This document shows, one piece after another, positions 1 to 5,881 of a stretch of DNA of 44,599 nt (the first letter of the stretch is position 1; the number at the start of each line of letters is the position of its first letter). The translations under genes and the position numbers were made by a program. This DNA comes from G963674505 sp964575975 (GTDB lineage: Bacteria; Desulfobacterota; Desulfobacteria; Desulfobacterales; SKZT01), in NCBI GenBank assembly GCA_964575975.1, contig CAZNTU010000019.1, positions 1 through 44,599 of the forward strand, in the 5' to 3' direction. The notes beneath the pieces are model-generated. The model did no database searches, had not been told where the DNA came from, and saw nothing but the letters and a program-made list of their open reading frames with translations.

Positions 1-989
1 TTTTCGCATGGCGCTCTTCGACAGGCGAACGCCGGTTTCGTGGATTCCGTCGATCCGCTCCTCTTTGGCGAACTCCACGAGGCGCTTGAGAAACCGCGTG
101 CGCACGCCGCTGTTTTCCGGTCCGTTGTCGGCGTTGATAACCAGCGTGTGCGGATCGAACCGGATTTTCGGCTCCGGCCAAAGCTCCCGAATCCTGTCCG
201 CGACGAAATCGGCGGTTACCCTGCCTTTTGTGAAATAAAAGTAGTTGTCGCCCGTCCGCGGTATATGGACGCAGAAAAGAAAAAGTTCCTCCTCCGGCTC
301 GAAGTCGTGGTCCCAGGCGTTTTCCCCCTGCCGGTTGTATCCGCCCCTCGAGAACGCTCCGATTTTTATGGCGGCCTTGGTGTCGATGCTCAGCCTGATC
401 ACGCCCTCGGATTCGTCGGCCAGTTTGTTGAGCCTGTGCAGGTTGTCGAAAATGGCGTCAGTCTCGGGCACTTTTTTTTAGGCTTGGCCTTGGCGACCTT
501 CCTTTGCCCGAAGCCCAGGTCGTTGAGCATGGTGCGAACCGTTCGCTCCGTCGGCAAAAGGCCGTCGTCGTATCCCTTCTCCTCTATCAGCCGTCGTCTG
601 ACTTCGCCGGCGGACAGCGGACAGTACGTATTGTCCGTGCGAAAAGTGGGATCGGTCTGGCTTTCGGGCTCCACGATGGATTTTATGTCGCCCGGAAGAT
701 TCGGCAATTTTTGCTCCGCGGACTTCCGCCCCCTGCCCGAGAAGTTGTCGACGCAGGCGAACCCGCTCGACAGCTCCTTTTCGCCCTTGACGATCGTACA
801 CCGGTTCCAGCCCAGTTCGCGCTCCGCCCGTCTTTGGCCTCCGGGGCCTAGCAGGCGGACGACCTTTGCCATGAACATCCTTCTGTCGCCGCCCTTGAGC
901 AAGTCTCTGGTTTCGTTTAAAAATTGCTTGAACTCCGGGGTGATCTCGCCTATCGGCTCGGTCCCCTTGTTGTTTTGACGGTATTCCAT
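1..989 (-). CDS. ISAzo13-like transposase, 5' part, with probable -1 frameshift; runs off the left edge
   Basis: This is a DDE transposase that would move the surrounding insertion sequence. The N-terminal frame starts at the ATG at 987-989, preceded by a strong AAGGAGG (994-1000 on the plus strand). It reads to about 471 and would then stop in a short nonsense tail near 399. The rest of the protein lies in the -1 frame and is open to position 1. The switch point is an eight-A run (472-479 on the plus strand as T), where the classic slippery heptamer A AAA AAG covers 471-477. The -1 frame holds LSIDTKAAIK (first catalytic Asp region) and VINADNGPENSG (second Asp region), both typical of ISAzo13-type transposases from memory of the family. 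The last catalytic Glu lies outside the window. A homopolymer sequencing error or a true inactivating frameshift is the alternative to programmed frameshifting. Confidence 0.8.
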
Positions 990-1085
990 GGATCCTCCTT
1001 TCTCGTTGCTCCATGGAAATATAATCATTTATTGCTCCATATCCACCCCGATTGGTATAGCCAAAATCTTCCGAGTACCTTTGTC
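1..1085 (-). mobile_element. Insertion sequence, ISAzo13-like, partial
   Basis: The element is defined by the transposase gene that enters from the left edge. Its right terminus is not resolved. It should lie between the transposase start (989) and the open frame of the disrupted gene remnant (from about 1061), so 1085 is only an approximate limit. I could not identify the terminal inverted repeat or a target duplication because the other end is outside the window. Confidence 0.6.
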
Positions 1086-1291
1086 TTTTAATCGAACACG
1101 GACCGGAAGACGACAAGGACGAGCTAATCCGGCGGGCAAGGGCAAGCCTGCGGCCGGGCGACTACGTCTTGACCATAGTTTGCTGTCCGAGGGGTTCGTG
1201 GTCCGCTCGGACAATGAAGGCGATACTGAAGGACGGGCCGGAACAGTCAAGAAAGTTGACAGGTGTTAAGACACGTGGGAAAAATTTATAG
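1061..1291 (+). pseudogene. 3' remnant of a small gene cut by the insertion sequence
   Basis: A frame stays open from about 1061 to the TAG at 1289-1291 and has natural-looking composition, including the stretch EHGPEDDKDELIRRARAS followed by RPGDYVLTIVCC. No start codon lies at its 5' end; the only ATG is near the 3' end. The frame begins where the insertion sequence ends, so I infer that the 5' half was lost on insertion. I do not recognise the family. It lies just upstream of small phage-type genes in the same orientation and may have belonged to the same element. Confidence 0.4.
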
Positions 1292-1309
1292 TCTTCGGGG
1301 AAAACGAAA

Positions 1310-1516
1310 ATGCGATTGAAAACCAGGCTCGAAAGATTGGAACGGGCGGGGCAGGGCCGGGGCGTTCTGACAATCGAGACCGTAACCGAATCCGGGAAGA
1401 CGCTCGACAGGACCGAACGGCCGGTTTCGGGCGCAAGCCTGCATATTCGAATAGTCCGCTTTAGCGACGGCGAAACGGGCCTTAATCGACAGGAAAAACG
1501 AGGGTATGTCCAATGA
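1310..1516 (+). CDS. Small RLERLE-motif protein, paralogue 1
   Basis: This 68-residue protein of unknown function starts MRLKTRLERLERAGQG, a short amphipathic or coiled-coil N-terminus shared with the proteins at 1735 and 1908. A GGGGAAAA stretch upstream could serve as ribosome binding site. Its stop overlaps the next start as ATGA at 1513-1516, so the two are probably translationally coupled. Small proteins of this look are common beside phage terminase and head genes. That is a family-level impression, not an identification. Confidence 0.6.
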   Translation: MRLKTRLERLERAGQGRGVLTIETVTESGKTLDRTERPVSGASLHIRIVRFSDGETGLNRQEKRGYVQ

Positions 1517-1731
1517 AATCAACGCCTAAGCGCGGGATACTTCTTCGAAGGCCGGAAGACGTCCGAAGGCTCTTGTCCCGCATTATCAACCAGACGGTTC
1601 ACGCCGAAATCGACACCGACATTTGCCGGGCGGTTTCGTATTCCTGCAACATACTCCTCCGGGCCATGGAGACGACCGAGATTGAACAGCGTCTTTCGGC
1701 GCTGGAAGAGAAAATAAACGGAAAGGCATAG
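1513..1731 (+). CDS. Small hypothetical protein in the phage-type cluster
   Basis: This 72-residue protein is of unknown function. Its start overlaps the preceding stop (ATGA) and the next gene begins 3 bp after its stop, so it sits inside a compact operon. The first half is basic with an RRPEDVRRLLSRIINQ helix. The C-terminus (TEIEQRLSALEEKING) looks like a short coiled coil. It contains an internal DTDICRAVSYSCNILLRAME stretch with two cysteines. It does not carry the N-terminal RLEKLE motif of its neighbours. Confidence 0.6.
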   Translation: MKSTPKRGILLRRPEDVRRLLSRIINQTVHAEIDTDICRAVSYSCNILLRAMETTEIEQRLSALEEKINGKA

Positions 1732-1734
1732 CCT

Positions 1735-1920
1735 ATGAACTCATTGAAACGACGTATCGAAAAGCTCGAAGCTCGACGCGGCAGGGTGGTCGAGCGGCCG
1801 AAATTCCGGCTTTTGTTCGTCGGGGCGAAGGACGGCAAGCCCGACGGAACGGACGGGCCGTACATATTGACGCCTGACGGACTGGTAGACCTGGAGGAAA
1901 AACCAGAATGGATGCTTTGA
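1735..1920 (+). CDS. Small RLEKLE-motif protein, paralogue 2
   Basis: This 61-residue protein begins MNSLKRRIEKLEARRGR, then has a hydrophobic strand (KFRLLFVGAKDG) and an acidic tail. The same layout, a basic coiled-coil start followed by an FLLLEG or LLFVG strand, recurs in the next gene, so the two are paralogues. GGAAAGG just upstream of the start fits a ribosome binding site. Its 3' end overlaps the next gene by 13 bp in another frame. Function unknown; phage or integrative-element context. Confidence 0.6.
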   Translation: MNSLKRRIEKLEARRGRVVERPKFRLLFVGAKDGKPDGTDGPYILTPDGLVDLEEKPEWML

Positions 1921-2072
1921 AAAGAAGGCTCGAAAAGCTGGAACAACGCAAAGAGGCAAAAGGCAGGGTTTTCCTGTTGCTCGAAGGCGACGACGAACCC
2001 GAGACGAACGAAGGCGACATGGTAATCGTCCTTGTCCCCGTCGAGTCGAACCTCGACTTTCCCGACGCCTGA
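1908..2072 (+). CDS. Small RLEKLE-motif protein, paralogue 3 (54 residues)
   Basis: The ATG at 1908 lies inside the end of the preceding gene and opens a 54-codon frame ending at the TGA at 2070-2072. The protein starts MDALKRRLEKLEQRKEAKGR, then VFLLLEGDDEPE, and closes with an acidic and hydrophobic segment. The match to the two upstream paralogues in both the basic helix and the following strand supports a real gene despite its size. CTGGAGGAAA upstream of the start can act as ribosome binding site. Function unknown. Confidence 0.6.
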   Translation: MDALKRRLEKLEQRKEAKGRVFLLLEGDDEPETNEGDMVIVLVPVESNLDFPDA

Positions 2073-2100
2073 AACGGATTCTCGCGACGGGTTTCTTTAC

Positions 2101-2120
2101 TGGTACGCGCGCGCGTACCA
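2101..2120. repeat. 20-bp perfect palindrome with alternating CG core
   Basis: TGGTACGCGCGCGCGTACCA is identical to its reverse complement over all 20 bases, with a (CG)n centre. It sits in the 101-bp gap between the last RLEKLE gene and the terminase-like gene, 54 bp before the start of the latter. It could be an operator for a dimeric regulator, a cruciform or a Z-DNA-prone site. No T-run follows, so a terminator is unlikely. Confidence 0.75.
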
Positions 2121-2173
2121 CTCAACAAACACAGTGCCGCTTTCGGCACGAACACCGTCAATGGGGGCGAACA

Positions 2174-2665
2174 ATGAGAGGCAGGCCGAGCAAAATCGAC
2201 AAGGTAAACAGAAACCTCATGGCGAAAATGTTCAGACTCGGTTTCACCGACGCCGAGGTGTCGGAAGCCATGGGCATAAGCCGCTCGACGCTTTCGAAAT
2301 GGAAGGCCGAGAACCCGGATTTTTCGGACACCCTAAAAAAGTGGAAGGAAGAGGCTGACGTTATAGTCGAGCGTTCCCTCTACGAAAAGGCGACGGGCTT
2401 CACCTGCACCGAGGACAGGATTTTCCGCGACAACGGCGAAACCGTAGTTGTGCCGACCGTCAAGCATTATCCTCCCGATACGACGGCTTGCATTTTCTGG
2501 CTGAAGAACCGCAGGCCGGACGAGTGGCGGGACAAGCGGGAAAACCAATTGACCGGCAAAGACGGGGGGCCTATCCAGTATCAGAATTTGACCGACGAGC
2601 AGCTCGACGCTCAGATTGCCGCGTTGGCCGCGGAACTCGGTTATGAAAAGAAGGGCGAAGAGTAG
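2174..2665 (+). CDS. Phage terminase small subunit-like protein
   Basis: This 163-residue protein resembles small terminase subunits, which recognise phage DNA for packaging. The N-terminus is a helix-turn-helix (about residues 14-45: MAKMFRLGFTDAEVSEAMG then SRSTLSKWKAENPDF). It is followed by the region with KATGFTCTEDRIF and KHYPPDTTACIFWLKNRRPD then EWRDKRE, which is characteristic of terminase-small-like proteins. The C-terminus is acidic. A GGGGGCG stretch precedes the ATG. No terminase large subunit, portal or capsid gene follows; downstream lie two opposite-strand cargo-type genes, so the packaging module is broken. Confidence 0.8.
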   Translation: MRGRPSKIDKVNRNLMAKMFRLGFTDAEVSEAMGISRSTLSKWKAENPDFSDTLKKWKEEADVIVERSLYEKATGFTCTEDRIFRDNGETVVVPTVKHYPPDTTACIFWLKNRRPDEWRDKRENQLTGKDGGPIQYQNLTDEQLDAQIAALAAELGYEKKGEE

Positions 2666-2714
2666 GAAGGCAAAGGATTTTTATCGTAATCGACGGGGAC
2701 CCATGAGGTGGTTC

Positions 2715-3176
2715 TTATGCGTATAGCTTATTTGCAAACACCTTGAATAACTTCATTATTATAGGAATCAAATATATAAATGGCTTGTCCTTTTCCCAAA
2801 GATCCGCACGGATAAAGTTGACGTATGAATTAATTAGATAGAATCCAGCCAGAGAACTTTTCTCATCTGGGAATCGAGTCACAATAAATTTGTGCCTATG
2901 CGAAGAATTTGCATCACCCATTTGTTCAGCTATTTGAATAGCACCCACTCCGACTGGCGTAAGGTCTGGAAAATCCCACGTTTGCCTATCCGGAGTATAA
3001 ATTGATACAACTTGCCTCTTTTCAATAGGTAATGCGATTTCAATTTGAACCGCGACAACCTGTTCTGCCCACATCGGTTGGCCCGAACAACGGACAGTCA
3101 GTGGACCAGCTTCAGTATCGTTTGGGATAGCGAAACAGAAAACAAAGAAGATGCTAAGAAACATTTTCATAAACAT
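2715..3176 (-). CDS. Predicted secreted protein, unknown family
   Basis: I chose the ATG at 3174-3176 because AGGAG lies 7 bases upstream and it gives a clean signal peptide (MFMKMFLSIFFVFCFAIP, cleavage probably near the following TEAG). The mature part is about 130 residues, with strands such as VVAVQIEIALPIEKR and a YTPDRQTWDFPDLTPVGVG segment. I do not recognise the family. The gene is distinctly AT-richer than its surroundings and runs opposite to the phage-type genes, which fits recent acquisition as cargo. It may form a pair with the lipoprotein gene at 3274. Confidence 0.65.
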   Translation of the reverse strand: MFMKMFLSIFFVFCFAIPNDTEAGPLTVRCSGQPMWAEQVVAVQIEIALPIEKRQVVSIYTPDRQTWDFPDLTPVGVGAIQIAEQMGDANSSHRHKFIVTRFPDEKSSLAGFYLINSYVNFIRADLWEKDKPFIYLIPIIMKLFKVFANKLYA

Positions 3177-3273
3177 GTTGACTCCTACAGGCGCACTCAT
3201 CGAAAAGAACGTGGACGCCCTTCTTTTGTGCCGAGGGGCAAAAATGGAAAACAAAGTTTTTTGTCGTTCGTAT

Positions 3274-3681
3274 TCAGAATTGGACTTTAAAGATTCTTCC
3301 GTCATTGGTTCTGGCCTCGCCGAAACCGTGACCAGTCCATTCACTGTAAGAAACGACCATTTCCATAAGCAGGCTTGAAGACGCGCTTTTCAGCAATGCG
3401 TAAGCTTGGCCTTGGCCTCCGCTCGAAATTCCATAACCCAAACCTGTGGCCATTGCGGTTCCCGAAAAGGCCGAAGCTGTGCCAAAAGAAAATGAAGCGT
3501 TATTTACGGCGCTATACTTTCCTGTCAAAACTTCGCCGTCGGGCATTATTACCGTCACCATGCGGTTCAGTTCGTTGTAGTTGCCTTCCAAGACCTGACC
3601 GGTTTGAAAGTTCACAATATCAAGCTTATGGACGCAACCGGAAATTGAAAAACAAAGCGCAAGAAATAATACTTTTTTCAT
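3274..3681 (-). CDS. Small predicted lipoprotein
   Basis: The protein has 135 residues from the ATG at 3679-3681, which follows GAGGGAG. The N-terminus is a lipoprotein signal: MKKVLFLALCFSISGC with lipobox ISGC. The mature part has two repeat-like beta segments (FQTGQVLEGNYNELN and MPDGEVLTGKYSAVN), then a Gly/Ser/Ala-rich stretch (FSFGTASAFSGTAMATGLGY), and ends with GFGEARTNDGRIFKVQF. It is probably anchored in the inner or outer membrane. The family is not recognised, though the GEV(L)xGKY pattern recalls small phage- or plasmid-borne lipoproteins. It is first in a possible two-gene unit with the secreted protein 97 bp downstream. Confidence 0.7.
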   Translation of the reverse strand: MKKVLFLALCFSISGCVHKLDIVNFQTGQVLEGNYNELNRMVTVIMPDGEVLTGKYSAVNNASFSFGTASAFSGTAMATGLGYGISSGGQGQAYALLKSASSSLLMEMVVSYSEWTGHGFGEARTNDGRIFKVQF

Positions 3682-4049
3682 TTCTCCCTCAGTATTGAAC
3701 ACGAGCATGGTTGAAAAGAGCTGAAATTTCCACAATGAAAATATGAAGAAGTGCGAGAAATTTTTAAATCGGAAACCATGTCAGTGTCAAACAAAAAATC
3801 CGACCGGGAAACAAGCCGTTTCCGACGCATTTTTCGAAAAGTTGAGATCCCGCAAAGACGACGGCGTTTTCGGCGGCAAAAAATTTCGAATTCATGGTTT
3901 TGAATGGACGGTTTAACAAGTCGGTTTAACAAGAAGCGGGGGCCGTATTCGAAGGACATAGTTCCCGCTTTTTCCCTTGACAACACGGTTAAACAGGTTT
4001 AACAAATAGTTTAACAAAACTTGTTAAACCTTGAACCGAGGGGGGAACC
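3682..4049. other. Intergenic region carrying the first half of the GTTTAAC array
   Basis: No credible gene lies here. The left part is the divergent upstream region of the lipoprotein gene. From 3911 on it holds six exact copies of GTTTAAC or its complement GTTAAAC (3911, 3924, 3988, 3997, 4009, 4023), several spaced 9-14 bp apart. The last copy ends 20 bp before the start of the coiled-coil gene, so the cluster covers where its promoter would be. Confidence 0.6.
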
Positions 4050-4428
4050 ATGGAAGGGAACATTTTCGATTGGCTGTATGAAAACCGGGAAGCCGTTTTG
4101 AAGGCGTACGCCGAAACGGGCGAAAGTCCGAAACAGACTTGGGACCGCTTGACCGGGACCTTTCCAGAACTGGACGGTTTAACGAAGTTTAACAGCTTCA
4201 AAACCTACCTGAAACCGGCGGTCGAAATGTTGAACCGAGTCGAACCGGAAAGGGATTCGGGGACCGGGGAAGAGTTTAGCAAGGTTAAACAATCCTTGGA
4301 GGAAGCGAACGCAGAAAACGAGCGGTTGCAATCCATGGTTGGCACCTTGACCGGGGAGTTAAACAAAGTTAAACAGGAAGCCGCGAACATGGAAACCGAA
4401 AACGAAAGGTTAAACAACGCGGTTAAAC
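3911..4428. repeat. Array of 13 exact GTTTAAC/GTTAAAC 7-mers
   Basis: GTTTAAC occurs at 3911, 3924, 3997, 4009, 4177 and 4187; GTTAAAC occurs at 3988, 4023, 4284, 4358, 4368, 4409 and 4422. Most copies continue with A or AA. Many come in pairs 9-14 bp apart, about one helical turn. The array spans the upstream region and the gene at 4050, where copies fall in all three codon phases. It is therefore a DNA-level signal, not a protein repeat. It is best explained as binding sites for a regulator, partition or replication protein. A CRISPR array is excluded by the unit length. Confidence 0.75.
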
Positions 4429-4610
4429 AAACCGAATCGGACGTTCCCGCAAACGTCGAAGGCTGGACCGTCGCCTTTACCGGGGGCTATTACAAGTTGT
4501 TCAAGAAGGTCGGGGGCAAGGTCAAGGGCGTTCACCTGGGGAAAGTCTTCGACCGGGACAAGGCCGTTGAGAAAATCAAGGCCAAAGAAGCCGAGCTGGG
4601 GATTCGATAA
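4050..4610 (+). CDS. Coiled-coil protein with possible N-terminal DNA-binding domain, embedded in the GTTTAAC array
   Basis: This 186-residue protein starts at an ATG after GAGGGGGG. Residues 1-65 (IFDWLYENREAVLKAYAETG and on to FNSFKTYLKPAVEML) are helical and could form a small DNA-binding unit. About residues 70-130 form a coiled coil with a heptad pattern (EEANAENERLQSMVGTLTGE, METENERLNNAVKQTE). The last 50 residues form a compact segment with WTVAFTGGYYKLFKKVGGK then VHLGKVFDRDKA. The layout, a small head followed by a coiled coil, recalls KfrA-type plasmid proteins, but I claim no homology. It stands alone on the plus strand in the accessory region. Seven copies of the 7-mer lie within the gene, which suggests autoregulation or an origin-like role. 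Confidence 0.6.
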   Translation: MEGNIFDWLYENREAVLKAYAETGESPKQTWDRLTGTFPELDGLTKFNSFKTYLKPAVEMLNRVEPERDSGTGEEFSKVKQSLEEANAENERLQSMVGTLTGELNKVKQEAANMETENERLNNAVKQTESDVPANVEGWTVAFTGGYYKLFKKVGGKVKGVHLGKVFDRDKAVEKIKAKEAELGIR

Positions 4611-4945
4611 TCCGAACGCGGGCGCCGGGGACCGACCTCGAATCCGGCGCTCGTTCCTTCCACAAACACGCCCTCCAATTTGCCCACCATTGAACGAACT
4701 CGCCTTGACCCATACCCCAGCAAAGGGGCCGCGTTCGTCCTGTCGTGGACGATACCGACCGCCTTCCCTCGTCCTGGAATCCGGAAACAGGTATAACGCC
4801 TTTGGCAAACCCCGACGCTCGGAAGCTTTGCGGTTAGAACCTTTCAGGCGCTATTTTTCAAGACGGAGATCCTTTGAGCGTGAAAACGGTAAAACGATAT
4901 GGCGGCGGATCGGGACGAAGGCCGGGACAAGGGAACATTCCCTTC

Positions 4946-5403
4946 GACCGGGGGACCGCCTTCCCTTGACCCGGAACGAACAAGGGGACCTGTTTCCCTT
5001 CGATCTGGGGATCGGGAACCGAACCGGGGCCGCGAAGGTTTAGCAACAACTTTAGCAACGCTTTAGCAGACCGAAACCCTTGTATTCAGGGCGCTTTAGC
5101 ACTTTAGAAACTTTAGCATGGAAGCAGGGTTGAAAAAGTGCCTTATAGATACTTAAACATATAGTTTGTATTGAAACAATTTGAACTCATTATTTATTCT
5201 TGACCTGAAATCCGAAAGGGGCTTTTCCTGAAATTCTCACCGGGCGAAAGCGGGGCGCCACCTGACACCATACCCAACAACCAAAGGGACGAATCGGCCG
5301 CTTTGCCTTGTCCCGCTTGCCTTTGACCGGTTGCAACACTCAACATTGCGCTTGGAGCTTGCCAAAAAAACAACCGGGAACACGGGACCGGGGGACCGCC
5401 TTC
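4946..5403 (+). repeat. 18-bp direct repeat, two copies
   Basis: The sequence GACCGGGGGACCGCCTTC occurs at 4946-4963 and again at 5386-5403, 440 bp apart, and both copies are followed within a few bases by TTGACC or TTTTGACC. No gene lies between them. They could be recombination scars or parts of a larger degenerate repeat. Confidence 0.6.
5039..5118. repeat. Cluster of five TTTAGCA motifs
   Basis: TTTAGCA occurs at 5039, 5051, 5062, 5095 and 5112, with a variant TTTAGAA at 5103. The motif resembles the GTTTAACA sites on the other side of the coiled-coil gene, and a hybrid GTTTAGC occurs inside that gene at 4274. Together they bracket the gene with related short repeats. Confidence 0.6.
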
Positions 5404-5500
5404 TTGTTTTGACCTGTCAAGGGCGTGGGAATCGGCCGGGGCCTTTCCCCTCGTTTTCCCGCGTTTTTCCCTTTGCGTGTTGGGTATGGAATTTTTTAGA

Positions 5501-5537
5501 ATAAAAAAAGGGCTTGCGAAAACTCAGCAAACCCTTT
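5501..5537 (-). terminator. Rho-independent terminator after tRNA-Asp
   Basis: On the minus strand AAAGGGTTTGC (5527-5537) pairs with GCAAGCCCTTT (5507-5517), with one G-T pair and a 9-base loop. A T-run made by the plus-strand A tract at 5503-5509 follows, partly overlapping the stem. It lies 10 bp past the CCA end of tRNA-Asp and should end the tRNA-Val-tRNA-Asp transcript. Confidence 0.85.
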
Positions 5538-5546
5538 GTTTATAAG

Positions 5547-5623
<77 letters not shown>

Positions 5624-5672
5624 GGATGGAATATTTTTGAGAGAAGTACCCTTTTCCGACGGCTGAGATAAA

Positions 5673-5748
5673 TGGTAGGCGGAACAGGGCTTGAACCTGT
5701 GACCCTCGGCTTGTAAGGCCGATGCTCTCCCAACTGAGCTACCCGCCC
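5673..5748 (-). tRNA. tRNA-Val (TAC)
   Basis: This is a 76-nt cloverleaf with encoded CCA (5673-5675). The acceptor stem is GGGCGGG/TCCGCCT with G-T pairs at both ends, the anticodon stem is TCGGC/GCCGA with loop CTTACAA, and the T-arm is ACAGG TTCAAGC CCTGT. The anticodon TAC lies at 5713-5715. It is transcribed ahead of tRNA-Asp from the same strand as the lon cluster. Confidence 0.97.
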
Positions 5749-5793
5749 AGATCGTGCAGCCTTAAGGGTTCCTCGTCCCTCAAAAGAAAGCCT

Positions 5794-5823
5794 TGTTTAC
5801 CAGAAACGAGGTGCCGATGTCAA
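5794..5823 (-). promoter_or_regulatory. Possible promoter for tRNA-Val-tRNA-Asp
   Basis: A perfect TTGACA lies at 5818-5823 (minus strand), followed after 18 bp by TAAACA, a weak -10 (3 of 6 matches). The position, about 45 bp upstream of tRNA-Val and downstream of lon, fits an independent tRNA promoter. The weak -10 keeps this tentative. Confidence 0.35.
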
Positions 5824-5863
5824 GACAAAAATGAAGGGAGCGAGTTTTTTTTCGCCCCCCTTC
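5824..5863 (-). terminator. Possible terminator after lon
   Basis: On the minus strand GAAGGGGGGCGA (5852-5863) can pair with TCGCTCCCTTC (5833-5843) with one bulge, around an A-rich loop, followed by ATTTTTGTC. It starts about 20 bp after the lon stop. The short T-run makes it a moderate candidate. Confidence 0.4.
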
Positions 5864-5881
5864 GCTTCCCATGCACGGATT

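Larger units (their letters stand above)
4611..5504. other. Gene-poor region with short repeats
   Basis: About 890 bp without a convincing gene. The one long plus-strand open frame (to 5043) is Arg/Pro-rich and looks like chance in GC-rich DNA. The region holds a TTTAGCA cluster (5039-5118), an 18-bp direct repeat (4946-4963 and 5386-5403) and many GGGACC or CCGGGG runs. I read it as decayed element DNA between the coiled-coil gene and the tRNA terminator. Confidence 0.55.

Noticed and set aside
40..978. 312-codon plus-strand open frame opposite the transposase
   Set aside because: It is the complement of a recognisable transposase in two frames and shows no domain of its own.
4567..5043. 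158-codon plus-strand open frame after the coiled-coil gene
   Set aside because: Arg/Pro-rich with no family features or ribosome binding site, and it overlaps an equally good opposite-strand frame; typical of chance frames in GC-rich DNA.
3911..5118. Short repeats considered as a CRISPR array
   Set aside because: The repeat unit is 7 bp with irregular spacing and partly inside a coding gene; no 25-37 bp repeat, no regular spacers and no cas genes are present.
1..5546. Integration of the left-arm element into the tRNA-Asp 3' end
   Set aside because: Considered because of position, but I found no copy of the tRNA-Asp 3' end or T-arm sequence in the left arm, and no integrase gene is present in the window.
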